Source: CAXBMB01 sp052078155
Lineage (GTDB): Bacteria > Pseudomonadota > Alphaproteobacteria > Kiloniellales > DSM-21159
Length of the DNA stretch: 64,000 nucleotides
Direction: 5' to 3'
Assembly: GCA_052078155.1 (NCBI GenBank)
Contig: JBQJBP010000001.1
Span: 1,426,001-1,490,000 of the forward strand
Position 1 is the first letter of the stretch, and every line of letters begins with the position of its first letter. The notes under the pieces are model-generated. The model saw nothing but the letters and a program-made list of their open reading frames with translations. It made no database searches and was not told the origin of the DNA. Shown in pieces: positions 1 to 8,622 of this stretch. Made by a program: the position numbers and the translations under genes.

Positions 1-290
1 GAAAGGCCATCTCTGCCGCAGAAGCTGACCGTATGGGGCTGATCACCCGGGTGGTGCCGCAGGACAGCCTACGCGACGAAACCCTGACTTTGGCTCAGGA
101 AGTGGCCGCAATGTCCCCACTGGCTCTCTCGCGGACCCGCGCCTTCATGTATCAGCTGGAAGACATGGATTTTGCCGAGGTCCCTGAAGCTGCTCTGGAC
201 GCTGTGTCTTCCGCCTTCAGCAGCGAAGACAGCCTGGAAGCCCGCCGCGCCTTCAATGAAAAACGCAAACCCAACTGGACCGGAAAGTAA
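1..290 (+). CDS. Enoyl-CoA hydratase/isomerase family protein, C-terminal part
   Basis: The reading frame is open from the left edge and ends with TAA at 288-290, so only the last ~95 residues are present. The visible part (ISAAEADRMGLITRVVP, then MSPLALSRTRAFMYQ, then a short SLEARRAFNEKRKPNWTGK tail) is the C-terminal helical region of the crotonase fold: the AxxAxxxGLV(T/N)xVVP segment is very typical of enoyl-CoA hydratases, and the EARRAFNEKRKPxWTG ending is the family's usual C terminus. The catalytic glutamates lie upstream of the window, so the substrate and even the activity (hydratase, isomerase or hydrolase) cannot be judged. It reads towards the convergent LysR gene. Confidence 0.85.
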   Translation, partial: KAISAAEADRMGLITRVVPQDSLRDETLTLAQEVAAMSPLALSRTRAFMYQLEDMDFAEVPEAALDAVSSAFSSEDSLEARRAFNEKRKPNWTGK

Positions 291-352
291 CGGTCCTCTT
301 CAGATAACGCGCTGAAAGCCCCCACACCGAAAGCGGTCATGCTCTGACGCTT

Positions 353-1273
353 TTACTCTTGGTGGCCACACTCTCGTGCAATCCACTTGCGGAAAGACTG
401 CAGTACCCGGTCCGTGGCATTTTCCGGCAGACAGACAAGATAGTAGCCCGACAGCAGCCTGAGCTTGTCGTCAGACAACTGCTGCAATTTACCCTGCTTC
501 AAATCCTCGGCGACCAGACAGGATTTCACCAGGGCAATGCCCTCACCATTGATGGCGGCTTCTATGACCATCCATTGCTGGGAAAACTCCCGCTGTCTCA
601 AAGACTGCAACAGGGTCAGCCCCCGGGACTTCAGATACTCTTCCCAGGAAGGATAGTCCGCAATCAGTTTCGAGTGGCGGTCGACCAAAAGAGGATGAGC
701 CAGCAACTCCTGTGACAGAAGGTCTTGCGACAGCACATTCTGCTCTTCGCTGGGCAGCAAACCCGGGGCAGCCACCAAAATCAAATCATCGGAAATGACT
801 TCCCAGCTTTTCATCCCGGGGTGATCCCCCATGCCATAGCGGATACCAACGTCCCCGTCGGCCGCAGAAAAGGTCCCGATCAGCTCGACCGTTGACAGGC
901 TGATGTCCAGGCCGGGCCAAAGCTCGCGAAAGCGGGAAAGACGCGGCAACAGCCACTTCATTGCAAAAGAGGCTGTGGCCGATATCACAAACTGCTTGCG
1001 CACATCGGGGCGACTGACCGCCAGTGTTGCCCGACGCACCCCCATCAAGCAGTCTGCAATGGCGGCATGATAGCTCTCCCCGGCGTCGGTGAAGGCCAGC
1101 CCGCGGTTACTGCGGCGGAACAACCGGCAGCCCAGCCACTTTTCCAGAGCATGAATCTGCTGACTGACCGCCCCCGGAGAAACGCCAAGCTCCTGCGCTG
1201 CCCGCGCCACATTCAAATGGCGGCCCGCCATCTCAAAGGCTCTCAAGGCCGTTAAGGGAGGAAGCTGGTCCAA
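353..1273 (-). CDS. LysR-family transcriptional regulator, GcvA-like
   Basis: 306 residues, normal LysR length. Residues ~5-65 form the winged helix-turn-helix (PLTALRAFEMAGRHLNVARA, then ELGVSPGAVSQQIHALE), followed by the LysR substrate-binding domain. The opening PPLTALRAFE and the phrase VSPGAVSQQIHALEKWLG are typical of the GcvA subgroup, many of which activate a divergent metabolic operon. The gene is divergent from the M20 peptidase at 1380 with a 106-bp gap that would hold the shared promoter and operator. By the usual LysR arrangement it most likely controls the 1380-7215 genes. The inducer is unknown. Confidence 0.9.
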   Translation of the reverse strand: MDQLPPLTALRAFEMAGRHLNVARAAQELGVSPGAVSQQIHALEKWLGCRLFRRSNRGLAFTDAGESYHAAIADCLMGVRRATLAVSRPDVRKQFVISATASFAMKWLLPRLSRFRELWPGLDISLSTVELIGTFSAADGDVGIRYGMGDHPGMKSWEVISDDLILVAAPGLLPSEEQNVLSQDLLSQELLAHPLLVDRHSKLIADYPSWEEYLKSRGLTLLQSLRQREFSQQWMVIEAAINGEGIALVKSCLVAEDLKQGKLQQLSDDKLRLLSGYYLVCLPENATDRVLQSFRKWIARECGHQE

Positions 1274-1379
1274 GAGTTCACATCATTAGTTTTTCTAAAG
1301 TCAAAAAGAACCTTACTGCATTTGAGCAAAGATACAACAGCGCTACCTCTGGGAGAGTTTCAAGAAGAAGGAAATCCCC

Positions 1380-2603
1380 GTGGCCAACGCGCAAACAGCA
1401 AACAGTGGTTCAGACAACAGCAGCAGAAGCCTCGCGCTTTTGGCGGATCTGATTTCCTTTGATACCACCAGCAGCAAATCGAACCTGGATCTGATTGAGT
1501 TTGTTGAGCAATACCTTGCCAGCTTCTCTGTTTCCGTTGAGCTGCACTTCAATACCGACCGCACCAAGGCAACTCTCTTTGCAACAATCGGTGACGGCGG
1601 TGCGCCCGGGATCATCCTTTCTGGCCACAGCGATGTGGTGCCGACGACCGGGCAGGCCTGGGACAGCGATCCCTTCAAACTGCTGATTAAAGACGGCAGG
1701 GCTTACGGGCGCGGCAGTTGCGACATGAAGGGCTTTCTGGCCTCAGTGCTGGCGGCGGTCCCAGCCATTGCCGCGGCAAATCTCCCCTGCCCTGTTTATC
1801 TTGCCATTTCCTACGATGAAGAGGTGGGCTGTCAGGGCATTGCCCCCCTGCTGAATGACCTTACGGCCCGCCAGTTGCCGGTACGGGCCTGTCTGGTGGG
1901 GGAACCCTCCAACATGCAACCGGTCAGCGCCCACTGTGGCAAGCAGGCCTTCCGCTGCAGCTTTCACGGAACGGCGCTGCATTCCTCCCTGGCGCCGCAA
2001 GGGGTCAATGCCATCGACTATGCCGTCCAGGCCCTTCGCAGAATTGCGGAGTTGGGCCAGACGCTAATGGACTGCGAAACCAGCGACCAGCGCTTTGAAA
2101 CCCCGCATCCCATTCTCAACACCGGGCGCATTGAGGGGGGAAAGGCCGTCAACATCGTGGCGGATCATTGCTCCTTTGATCTGGAATGCCGCTATCCCCC
2201 CGGATCTCTGGACCAGGGTATCGCGGAGGTTCTGGAACAGATTGTTGTGCGGGATCTTGGGGCCGCCATGTCAGCCAGGGACAGCCGCGCAGGCGCAAAA
2301 ATCAACCCGTTGTCCGCCTATCCTGCCTTCAAGGCGGACTCCCAATCCACAGCACTGGCGTTGCTGACCAGACTGACCGGCACGAACCGCTTTGCAGCCG
2401 TCAACTACGGCACAGAGGCGGGCCTTTTTGAACAACAGGGGTTTCCAACGGTCATCTGCGGCCCGGGCAGCATCGAACAAGCCCATCAACCCAATGAGTA
2501 CCTGGAACTGTCTCAACTGGCCGCCTGCGATGATTTCCTGACCAGGCTCATCGCACTGCTGTCGCAGGAAAACCAGACTTCGAGGACCGGGAGCGCAGCA
2601 TGA
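1380..2603 (+). CDS. M20 metallopeptidase, acetylornithine deacetylase (ArgE)-like
   Basis: 407 residues; GTG start at 1380 preceded by AGAAGGAA. The M20 metal-binding pattern is intact: GHSDVVP (H83, D85), GRGSCDMKG (D115), the catalytic acid pair in YDEEVGC (E147/E148), VGEPS and a late histidine in IEQAHQPNEYL. Family knowledge: these cytosolic dizinc enzymes hydrolyse N-acyl amino acids, with ArgE making ornithine from N-acetylornithine. The gene is not with arginine genes; it overlaps the next gene by 4 bp (ATGA) and heads a run ending in a TRAP transporter. A catabolic role on an imported N-acyl or amide compound is therefore more likely than arginine synthesis (inference). Confidence 0.85.
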   Translation: MANAQTANSGSDNSSRSLALLADLISFDTTSSKSNLDLIEFVEQYLASFSVSVELHFNTDRTKATLFATIGDGGAPGIILSGHSDVVPTTGQAWDSDPFKLLIKDGRAYGRGSCDMKGFLASVLAAVPAIAAANLPCPVYLAISYDEEVGCQGIAPLLNDLTARQLPVRACLVGEPSNMQPVSAHCGKQAFRCSFHGTALHSSLAPQGVNAIDYAVQALRRIAELGQTLMDCETSDQRFETPHPILNTGRIEGGKAVNIVADHCSFDLECRYPPGSLDQGIAEVLEQIVVRDLGAAMSARDSRAGAKINPLSAYPAFKADSQSTALALLTRLTGTNRFAAVNYGTEAGLFEQQGFPTVICGPGSIEQAHQPNEYLELSQLAACDDFLTRLIALLSQENQTSRTGSAA

Positions 2604-4012
2604 CTGACCAGCGCCCCGCCTTCCGAACCAGTCAGGATCTAGCCCTCTGGATTGCCGACAGCGCCCCTGTCCGCAACCCGCTGGCCCTTCAACGGGCCAA
2701 GGCGGCCTTTCTCGACACTCTGGCCTGCCTTCTGGCAGGGGCAGACGATCCAGCCGTCATTAGAGTGGCTTCGGCTTTCACAGGACATGCAGCTGGCTGT
2801 TCCTCAGCGGTCAGCGGGCCAGCCCGTAACCTGCCCAGTGAGTATGCCGCGCTGATCAATGGCACCGCTGCGCACTGTCTGGACTTTGATGACAACTTCC
2901 TGCCTGCCGTCACCCACGCCTCAGCCGTCATGGTGCCCGCCCTTCTGGCGCTAGGGGAAGAAATCGACCTCAAAGGCAGCGATGCGCTGGACGCTTACAT
3001 CATTGGCCTGGAAACCCAGGCCTGGCTGGGACGACACAGCATTCCCGGACACTATGCTGCAGGCTGGCATGCCACCTCCACCCTTGGTGCCATCGGCTGC
3101 GCTGCAGCCTGCGCCCGTCTGCTCAAGCTGCCAGCCGATCAAAGCTGCGCGGCGCTGAGCATCGCCACCTCCATGGCTGCAGGGTCCAAGGTCCAATTCG
3201 GCACCATGACCAAGCCGCTGCATGCGGGCCTGGCTGCCCGCGCCGGGATCATCGCGGCACGACTGGCCCAAAAGGGAGTGGAGGCCAACCAGGAACCCTT
3301 GCTCGGCCCCTGGGGCTTTCTTTCTCTCTACCAGGGAGAAAGCCCGCAAAAAGCTGAAGAGCCCGATCCACAAAGCGAAAGACTGGCCATTCTGACGGAA
3401 GGTTTGACGCAAAAGCGGTTCCCTTGCTGCGCCAGTGCCCATCGCACCCTGGACGGGTTTTTCACCCTCCAGGCTCAGAATGGCTTTGCGGGAGCCGACA
3501 TCGCCCAGGTCCACGCCATACTTCCGGACTCCAACTACCAGAATTTGCGTTTTCACAGGCCGGAGAACGAGAAAGAAGCCCGTTTTTCCCTGCACCACTG
3601 TCTGGCACTGGCCGCCCTTTATGGCCGGGTAAATCTGGACGGTTTCACCTCTTCAGTTGTGGAAGACCCGGCGCTGCGCGCCTTTTTGCCAAAGGTGCGC
3701 ATGACCAGTGCGGGCCCACTGGATCTGCCGCAGGAACAGGCCAGGGGCATCTGGGATCAGCCGGCAGTGACCCGTGTCGCTCTGAACGACGGGCGCTCTC
3801 TGGAAATCGCAGTCCGGCAGCCGGTTGGTTCCTTATCAGCGCCACTTAGCCCCAATGACCTCTCCCAGAAATTCCGAACCTGTGCCCAGCGGCGCTTGTC
3901 GGAGCAAGAGACGATCGAGCTGGAAGCCAGGATCTGGGCTCTGGAGGAACAGGATCTAACGCAAATCACAGCTCTGCTCAGCCAGAGCCAGAGAACCGCC
4001 GTTCCGGTCTGA
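2600..4012 (+). CDS. MmgE/PrpD family protein
   Basis: 470 residues, normal for the family. It has the alpha-helical N-terminal MmgE/PrpD domain (LALQRAKAAFLDTLACLLAG; HCLDFDDNFLPAVTHASAV; GWHATSTLGAIGCAAACARL) and the smaller C-terminal domain (RFPCCASAHRTLDGF). The HCLDFDD and GWHATSTLG segments correspond to conserved family motifs. Known members are 2-methylcitrate dehydratase PrpD, cis-aconitate decarboxylase and other lyases, so the fold is clear but the substrate is not. The start overlaps the upstream stop (ATGA), implying translational coupling with the M20 enzyme. Absence of prpB/prpC argues against the 2-methylcitrate cycle; a lyase step on the transported substrate is the simplest guess. 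Confidence 0.85.
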   Translation: MTDQRPAFRTSQDLALWIADSAPVRNPLALQRAKAAFLDTLACLLAGADDPAVIRVASAFTGHAAGCSSAVSGPARNLPSEYAALINGTAAHCLDFDDNFLPAVTHASAVMVPALLALGEEIDLKGSDALDAYIIGLETQAWLGRHSIPGHYAAGWHATSTLGAIGCAAACARLLKLPADQSCAALSIATSMAAGSKVQFGTMTKPLHAGLAARAGIIAARLAQKGVEANQEPLLGPWGFLSLYQGESPQKAEEPDPQSERLAILTEGLTQKRFPCCASAHRTLDGFFTLQAQNGFAGADIAQVHAILPDSNYQNLRFHRPENEKEARFSLHHCLALAALYGRVNLDGFTSSVVEDPALRAFLPKVRMTSAGPLDLPQEQARGIWDQPAVTRVALNDGRSLEIAVRQPVGSLSAPLSPNDLSQKFRTCAQRRLSEQETIELEARIWALEEQDLTQITALLSQSQRTAVPV

Positions 4013-4078
4013 AAACCACCGGACTGCTTTCCTCAACCAGTCAGTAAAAACACAACAAAATCAACAAGGAGGTTTCTT

Positions 4079-5110
4079 ATGTTTACGCGACGTACCCTGA
4101 TGACCTTGAGCGCCGGTGCTGCGCTGTTTTATGGAGCCACTCTGGGTTCCACCGCACAAGCCGCCGACTACACCATCGATCTTTCTCTGGAAACCGGCCC
4201 GAACCACATCCGCAACATCTCTGTGCGCAAGTGGGCTGACGCCGTCAACGAACGCTCCGACGGGCGACTGGAGATCAAACTCTATGAAGGCGCATCCAAG
4301 TTCAAAGGCTCGGCCGTGCCAACAGCCCTGGCCCAGGGAACCCTCGACATGGGCGTGCCCGGCACCTGGCACCTGACCAAGTTTGAACCCAACTTCGGCG
4401 TCATCTTCCTGCCCATGTTCTTTGGCCGGGACCGCAATGTCTCCTATCAGGTCATGGACGGTCCGGTGGGGGCAGAGCTGGTGAAGCAGATTGAAAACAA
4501 ACTGGACGTCAAAATCATCGGCCGCTTCATCGATATCGGTGGGGCCATCACCTTCATGAAGACAGGGGCCATCAAGACCCCCGCCGACTACGCCGACAAA
4601 CGCATCCGCATTGCCGGCAGCGCGGCCCATGCCCGCCGCTATGAAGCCCTGGGGGCTAACGCCGTTAAAGTTTCCTGGCCCGATGTTCCCCAGGCTCTGC
4701 AAACCGGCATGGTCGACGGGGTCATGACAGCCTTTGAGTCCGTGCGCAGTGCTTCGCTCTGGGACTCCGGCATCCGCTATGCCTACGTGGATCAACACGC
4801 ATTCCACCAGTATGTGCCCATGATCAACCGCAAGCTTTGGGACAGCCTGCCTCAGGATCTGCAGGCCCTGATGGAAAGCACCTGGGAGGAGACTGTGGAC
4901 CCACAGCGCGAGTACACCGCCATGCGCGATGCCGAAGCGCGCAAGATCTCCATTGAAAACGGCGTCGAAGTCACGGACGCCAACCCTGCCGACCTGGTAG
5001 CCCTCAGAGAAAAGCTCATGCCAATCCAGCCCGAAGTCATTGAGGAACTGCGCATCGACCCTGCTTTTGCGGATCGTGTTGAACAGGCCATCACAGAAGC
5101 CAGCAGCTGA
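4079..5110 (+). CDS. TRAP transporter substrate-binding protein, DctP family
   Basis: 343 residues with a perfect AAGGAGG ribosome site 6 bases before ATG 4079. The N terminus (MFTRRTLMTLSAGAALF, cleavage near AQAADY) has a twin-arginine-like export signal. The mature part matches DctP periplasmic receptors: GPNHIRNISVRKWADAVNER, LYEGAS, ALAQGTLDMGVPG, and the region around IRIAGSAAHARRYEALGANA with VPQALQTGMVDGV. That last block contains the arginine normally used to bind a carboxylate, so the ligand is probably an organic acid. It is followed directly by the small permease. Confidence 0.93.
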   Translation: MFTRRTLMTLSAGAALFYGATLGSTAQAADYTIDLSLETGPNHIRNISVRKWADAVNERSDGRLEIKLYEGASKFKGSAVPTALAQGTLDMGVPGTWHLTKFEPNFGVIFLPMFFGRDRNVSYQVMDGPVGAELVKQIENKLDVKIIGRFIDIGGAITFMKTGAIKTPADYADKRIRIAGSAAHARRYEALGANAVKVSWPDVPQALQTGMVDGVMTAFESVRSASLWDSGIRYAYVDQHAFHQYVPMINRKLWDSLPQDLQALMESTWEETVDPQREYTAMRDAEARKISIENGVEVTDANPADLVALREKLMPIQPEVIEELRIDPAFADRVEQAITEASS

Positions 5111-5179
5111 TCCCCAACCCGGTGGAGAGAACCTTCCTCCCTGTTGTTTTCTCCACCGGGCTCACCGGAGGCTTTAACC

Positions 5180-5704
5180 TTGCAACGCATATTTCATCTG
5201 TTTCGGCTGCTGGAAGAATGGCTGATGGCTCTTCTGGCAGGCTTTTCCCTGGTTCTCGCGGTCATCGAAATGGTGCTGAGATACTATCTGCCGCGCCAGT
5301 TACCGGACTGGACTGCTGAAGTGGTGGTCTACTTCATCACCAGCGCCGTGCTGCTGTCTGGCGGTCTGTTGGTGTCTGAAAAACGCCACATCCGGGCGGA
5401 CTTCCTGTTTCGTCAGCTGCCACTTTGGACTCAGCGGCTTCTGGATCTGAGCTTTACGCTGGTGGGACTGGCAGTTTGCGCGGTGTTCTTCGACCGCGGC
5501 CTGGAGATTGTCGATTTCGCCCTGCGGCTGGACGAGCGCAGTGATTCGTCCCTGCAGTTCCCGGTCTTCATCTACTACAGCATCGTCCCCGTCAGTTTCG
5601 GCCTGATGTTCCTGCACTATCTGACAGATTTCTGTCAGCAGGTGCTGCACTTCAGGGCCCCGGTGGAGCCGATCCCGGACCCCTTTGCCAACAGTCTCGA
5701 CTGA
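5180..5704 (+). CDS. TRAP transporter small permease, DctQ family
   Basis: I place the start at TTG 5180, which has GGAGG 8 bases upstream; an in-frame TTG at 5144 lacks a ribosome site and would add 12 unlikely residues. The 174-residue product has the four membrane segments expected of DctQ: LMALLAGFSLVLAVIEMVLRYY, VVYFITSAVLLSGGLLV, LSFTLVGLAVCAVFF and YYSIVPVSFGLMFLHYL. The motif SEKRHIRADFLF after helix 2 is the conserved DctQ loop. It forms the membrane complex with DctM (5935-7215). Unusually, about 230 bp separate it from DctM; these two genes normally touch or overlap. Confidence 0.9.
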   Translation: MQRIFHLFRLLEEWLMALLAGFSLVLAVIEMVLRYYLPRQLPDWTAEVVVYFITSAVLLSGGLLVSEKRHIRADFLFRQLPLWTQRLLDLSFTLVGLAVCAVFFDRGLEIVDFALRLDERSDSSLQFPVFIYYSIVPVSFGLMFLHYLTDFCQQVLHFRAPVEPIPDPFANSLD

Positions 5705-5756
5705 CAGCCATCCAAAGCCCACAGGCGCCAATCCGAACAAAAGCGACCTCGTCCTG

Positions 5757-5818
5757 AGAGGATGGTTCACAGGTTAGATCCAGGCGTAAAGCGATTCTAA
5801 TCATACCGGTCATCCTCT
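5757..5818 (+). repeat. 8-bp inverted repeat spanning the dctQ-dctM gap
   Basis: AGAGGATG at 5757-5764 is matched by CATCCTCT at 5811-5818, with 46 bases between. It lies in the 230-bp space between the two TRAP permease genes and has no U-tract, so it is not an intrinsic terminator. It could fold in the transcript as a processing or translational control element, or be chance. Confidence 0.35.
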
Positions 5819-5934
5819 GGAGCGTGATGGCGTCCTCCCTCCAAAGGAACTGAGGGACACGCACGGCTCTGGACCAGGCAGTTATGGCGCCCCCCCCTTT
5901 CGATCACGCTCTTGCGGACAAGAGGAGCCCTCTC

Positions 5935-7215
5935 ATGTACTTCCCTGCAATCTTTGCAGGCCTATTTGGTCTGCTGGCCAGCGGCATGCCGATCTTCCTG
6001 GCACTGGGCCTCTTAAGCGTCCTGCTTTTCTGGCAGGACGGCACCCCGCTGGTGGCCCTGCCCCAGATGATTGTCGATCATCTCAACTCCATCACCTTTC
6101 TCGCCATCCCCTTCTTTGTGATGGCCGCTACCTTCATGCAAAAGGGTGGTGTGGCCAAGGCCCTGGTGGACTGCGCCAACGCCTGGGTGGGGCATTTCCG
6201 TGGTGGTCTGGCGGTGGTTTGTGTGGTTGCCACAGCCATCTTCGCGGCCATCTGTGGCTCCTCCGTTGCCACAGCCATGGCCATGGGCACCATTCTGGTT
6301 CCGGCCATGATGGAACGGCGTTATGAGCGCAGCTTTGCCACCGGCGTTGTTGGTGCTTCCGGTACGCTGGGCATCCTCATTCCTCCCAGCATGGCCTTCA
6401 TCGTCTTTGCCATCATCGCCGAACAGTCCGTGCCCCGTCTTTTTCTGGCCGGGGTCATCCCCGGATTGATTCAAGCCGCCCTCTTTATCGCCTGGAGCTT
6501 GTTCTACGCCAGAAAACACAACTACCCGAAAGAGCCTGCCCTGGACCGCGCCAGCTTCTTGAAGGCCAATGTACGTGCCCTGCCAGCCCTCAGCCTGCCG
6601 GTCATTGTCCTTGGCGGCATCTATGGTGGCCTGGTCACCGTAACGGAAGCGGCGGCTCTGAGCGCCTTGGTGGCCATTCTGGTCAGTGTGTTCATCTACC
6701 GCGAATGCCGACCGTCAGAGGTCATCCCGACCATGGTGGAGTCCATCAAACGGGCAGGCACCATCGTCTTCATCATCATGATGGCACTTGCCTTCGGGCA
6801 CTGGATCACCGGCTCCGGCTTTGCAGCCTCTCTGGTGGAGCTGGCTCTGGAGTACGACCTGTCAGCCTGGCAGTTCCTGCTGCTGATCAACATCCTGATG
6901 ATCTTCCTGGGCATGTTTCTGGAGAACTTTGCTGTCCTGCTGGTGGTGGTGCCCATGGTGCTGCCGCTGCTGAAACCCCTCGGCATTGATCCCATTCATT
7001 TTGCCGTGGTGGTGACGGTGAACCTGGAGCTGGGTTTGCTCACCCCCCCTGTAGGGCTCAACCTCTTTGTCCTGACCTCCATCACCAAAGCACCGTTGGC
7101 AGAGGTCATCAAAGGCACCCTGCCCTTCATGCTGCTGATGCTGCTGTTCCTGATGCTGGTGACCTATCTGCCGGAGCTCTCCCTCTGGCTGCCCAATCTG
7201 GTGTTCGGCAAGTAG
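5935..7215 (+). CDS. TRAP transporter large permease, DctM family
   Basis: A start at ATG 5935 is favoured because AGAGGAG lies 8 bases upstream and the product then begins MYFPAIFAGLFGLLASGMPI, like other DctM proteins; an upstream in-frame ATG at 5884 adds 17 charged and proline-rich residues. The 426-residue product has about 12 hydrophobic segments. Family signatures are visible: IPFFVMAATFMQKGG, AAICGSSVATAMAMG, GVVGASGTLGILIPPS, and LELGLLTPPVGLN near the C terminus. It drives Na+/H+-coupled uptake with the DctP receptor and DctQ. The operon ends at the strong terminator 7245-7273. Confidence 0.93.
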   Translation: MYFPAIFAGLFGLLASGMPIFLALGLLSVLLFWQDGTPLVALPQMIVDHLNSITFLAIPFFVMAATFMQKGGVAKALVDCANAWVGHFRGGLAVVCVVATAIFAAICGSSVATAMAMGTILVPAMMERRYERSFATGVVGASGTLGILIPPSMAFIVFAIIAEQSVPRLFLAGVIPGLIQAALFIAWSLFYARKHNYPKEPALDRASFLKANVRALPALSLPVIVLGGIYGGLVTVTEAAALSALVAILVSVFIYRECRPSEVIPTMVESIKRAGTIVFIIMMALAFGHWITGSGFAASLVELALEYDLSAWQFLLLINILMIFLGMFLENFAVLLVVVPMVLPLLKPLGIDPIHFAVVVTVNLELGLLTPPVGLNLFVLTSITKAPLAEVIKGTLPFMLLMLLFLMLVTYLPELSLWLPNLVFGK

Positions 7216-7244
7216 CGCCAGCAAATCTGCATCAGCTCAAAAGA

Positions 7245-7273
7245 AAAGCGCGGCCTCCTAAAGGCCGCGCTTT
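7245..7273. terminator. Bidirectional intrinsic terminator between dctM and mreB
   Basis: A perfect 12-bp stem: AAAGCGCGGCCT (7245-7256), loop CCTAA, AGGCCGCGCTTT (7262-7273). A short T-rich tail follows on plus and TTTTCTTTTG follows on minus. It sits between convergent dctM and mreB and probably serves both. Confidence 0.9.
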
Positions 7274-7330
7274 ATCTGTTTGTCGCTGTGTCACCTCGCC
7301 GGGACTATTAGTCCCCCGGCTTCCTGCAGA

Positions 7331-8371
7331 TCAGTACATGGAGATGAGGACGTTTTTCAGGGTTTTCATTTCTTCCAGGCAGCGGCCGGTGCCCAGTGCC
7401 ACGCAGCTCAAGGGATCGTCAGCCAGAGAAATGGGCAGGCCAGTGGCGGCCCGCAGGACGAAGTCCAGATTGCCCAGCATGGCCCCGCCGCCGGTCAGAA
7501 CAATGCCTTTGTCCACGATGTCTGCAGCCAGTTCCGGCGCGGTGTGTTCCAGCGCCACCTTGACGGCTTCCACGATGGCTCCGACAGGTTCAGCCAGGGA
7601 CTCAGCAATCTGACGTTCTGAGATAATCAACTCCTTGGGCACGCCATTCATCAGATCGCGACCCTTGATTTCCATGGTCGCGCCTTCGCCGTCTTCCGGC
7701 GGGCAGGCAGAGCCGATTTCCTTCTTGATGCGTTCGGCAGAGCCTTCCCCGACCAGAAGGTTATGGTTGCGGCGGATGTAGGCGATGATGGCTTCGTCCA
7801 TCTTGTCGCCGCCCACGCGCACGGACCGGGAATAGACAATGCCCCCCAGGGAGAGCACGGCCACCTCAGTGGTCCCACCACCGATGTCCACGACCATGGA
7901 ACCGGTGGGTTCGGTGACCGGCAAACCGGCGCCGATGGCAGCAGCCATGGGTTCTTCAATCAGGAAAACCCGACGGGCCCCGGCAGCTTCTGCTGATTCC
8001 TGAATGGCGCGGCGCTCGACGGCTGTGGAGCCGGAGGGCACGCAGATGATCACTTGCGGGCTGGCGAAGGAGCGACGGTTGTGGACCTTGCGGATGAAGT
8101 GCTTGATCATCTCTTCAGCCACTTCAAAGTCCGCAATCACGCCATCGCGCAAAGGACGGATAGCCTGAATGTTGCCGGGCGTACGTCCCAGCATCATTTT
8201 GGCTTCATCGCCAACGGCCAGCACCTGCTTTTTCCCTTTGATCTCGGCAATGGCAACAACGGAAGGCTCGTTAAGAACAATACCGCGGCCTTTCACGTAA
8301 ACCAGGGTGTTCGCTGTTCCGAGATCAATGGCCATGTCTGCAGACAACATGCCGAGTAAGCGCGCTAGCAT
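7331..8371 (-). CDS. mreB: Rod shape-determining protein MreB
   Basis: Actin-like ATPase that polymerises under the inner membrane and positions the cell-wall elongation machinery. I start it at ATG 8371 (MLARLLGMLSADMAIDLGTA), which matches MreB starts; the frame continues upstream to a TTG at 8404 without support. The 346-residue product has the phosphate-1 loop DMAIDLGTANTLVY, FIRKVHNRRSFASPQVIICV, the phosphate-2 loop VVDIGGGTTEVAV, and GIVLTGGGAMLGNLD. The N-terminal LARLLG could be the membrane-binding helix. Usually mreC, mreD and a PBP2 gene follow directly; here a terminator follows instead and none of them is in the window. Confidence 0.96.
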   Translation of the reverse strand: MLARLLGMLSADMAIDLGTANTLVYVKGRGIVLNEPSVVAIAEIKGKKQVLAVGDEAKMMLGRTPGNIQAIRPLRDGVIADFEVAEEMIKHFIRKVHNRRSFASPQVIICVPSGSTAVERRAIQESAEAAGARRVFLIEEPMAAAIGAGLPVTEPTGSMVVDIGGGTTEVAVLSLGGIVYSRSVRVGGDKMDEAIIAYIRRNHNLLVGEGSAERIKKEIGSACPPEDGEGATMEIKGRDLMNGVPKELIISERQIAESLAEPVGAIVEAVKVALEHTAPELAADIVDKGIVLTGGGAMLGNLDFVLRAATGLPISLADDPLSCVALGTGRCLEEMKTLKNVLISMY

Positions 8372-8622
8372 ATGAAGGTTCGCCCCTAGCCCCAGTGTAA
8401 CCAAAAAGATGTTGTTCGCTGCACCGCCCCGATCCTATGCCGGCCAACGTCCCCGGAGATTACCTCTTGAGACCGGCAGACCCCATGATGGCTGGGCGCT
8501 GCATATGACAGAAAAACTGTCACTGATAAGCGAATAGCCTTCTGAAGTGACTATTTCAAGGCAAGGCTACGAAGAATCTTACATGAATGCGATCTAGTGA
8601 CAAAAAATCGCTGTTTTCACCC

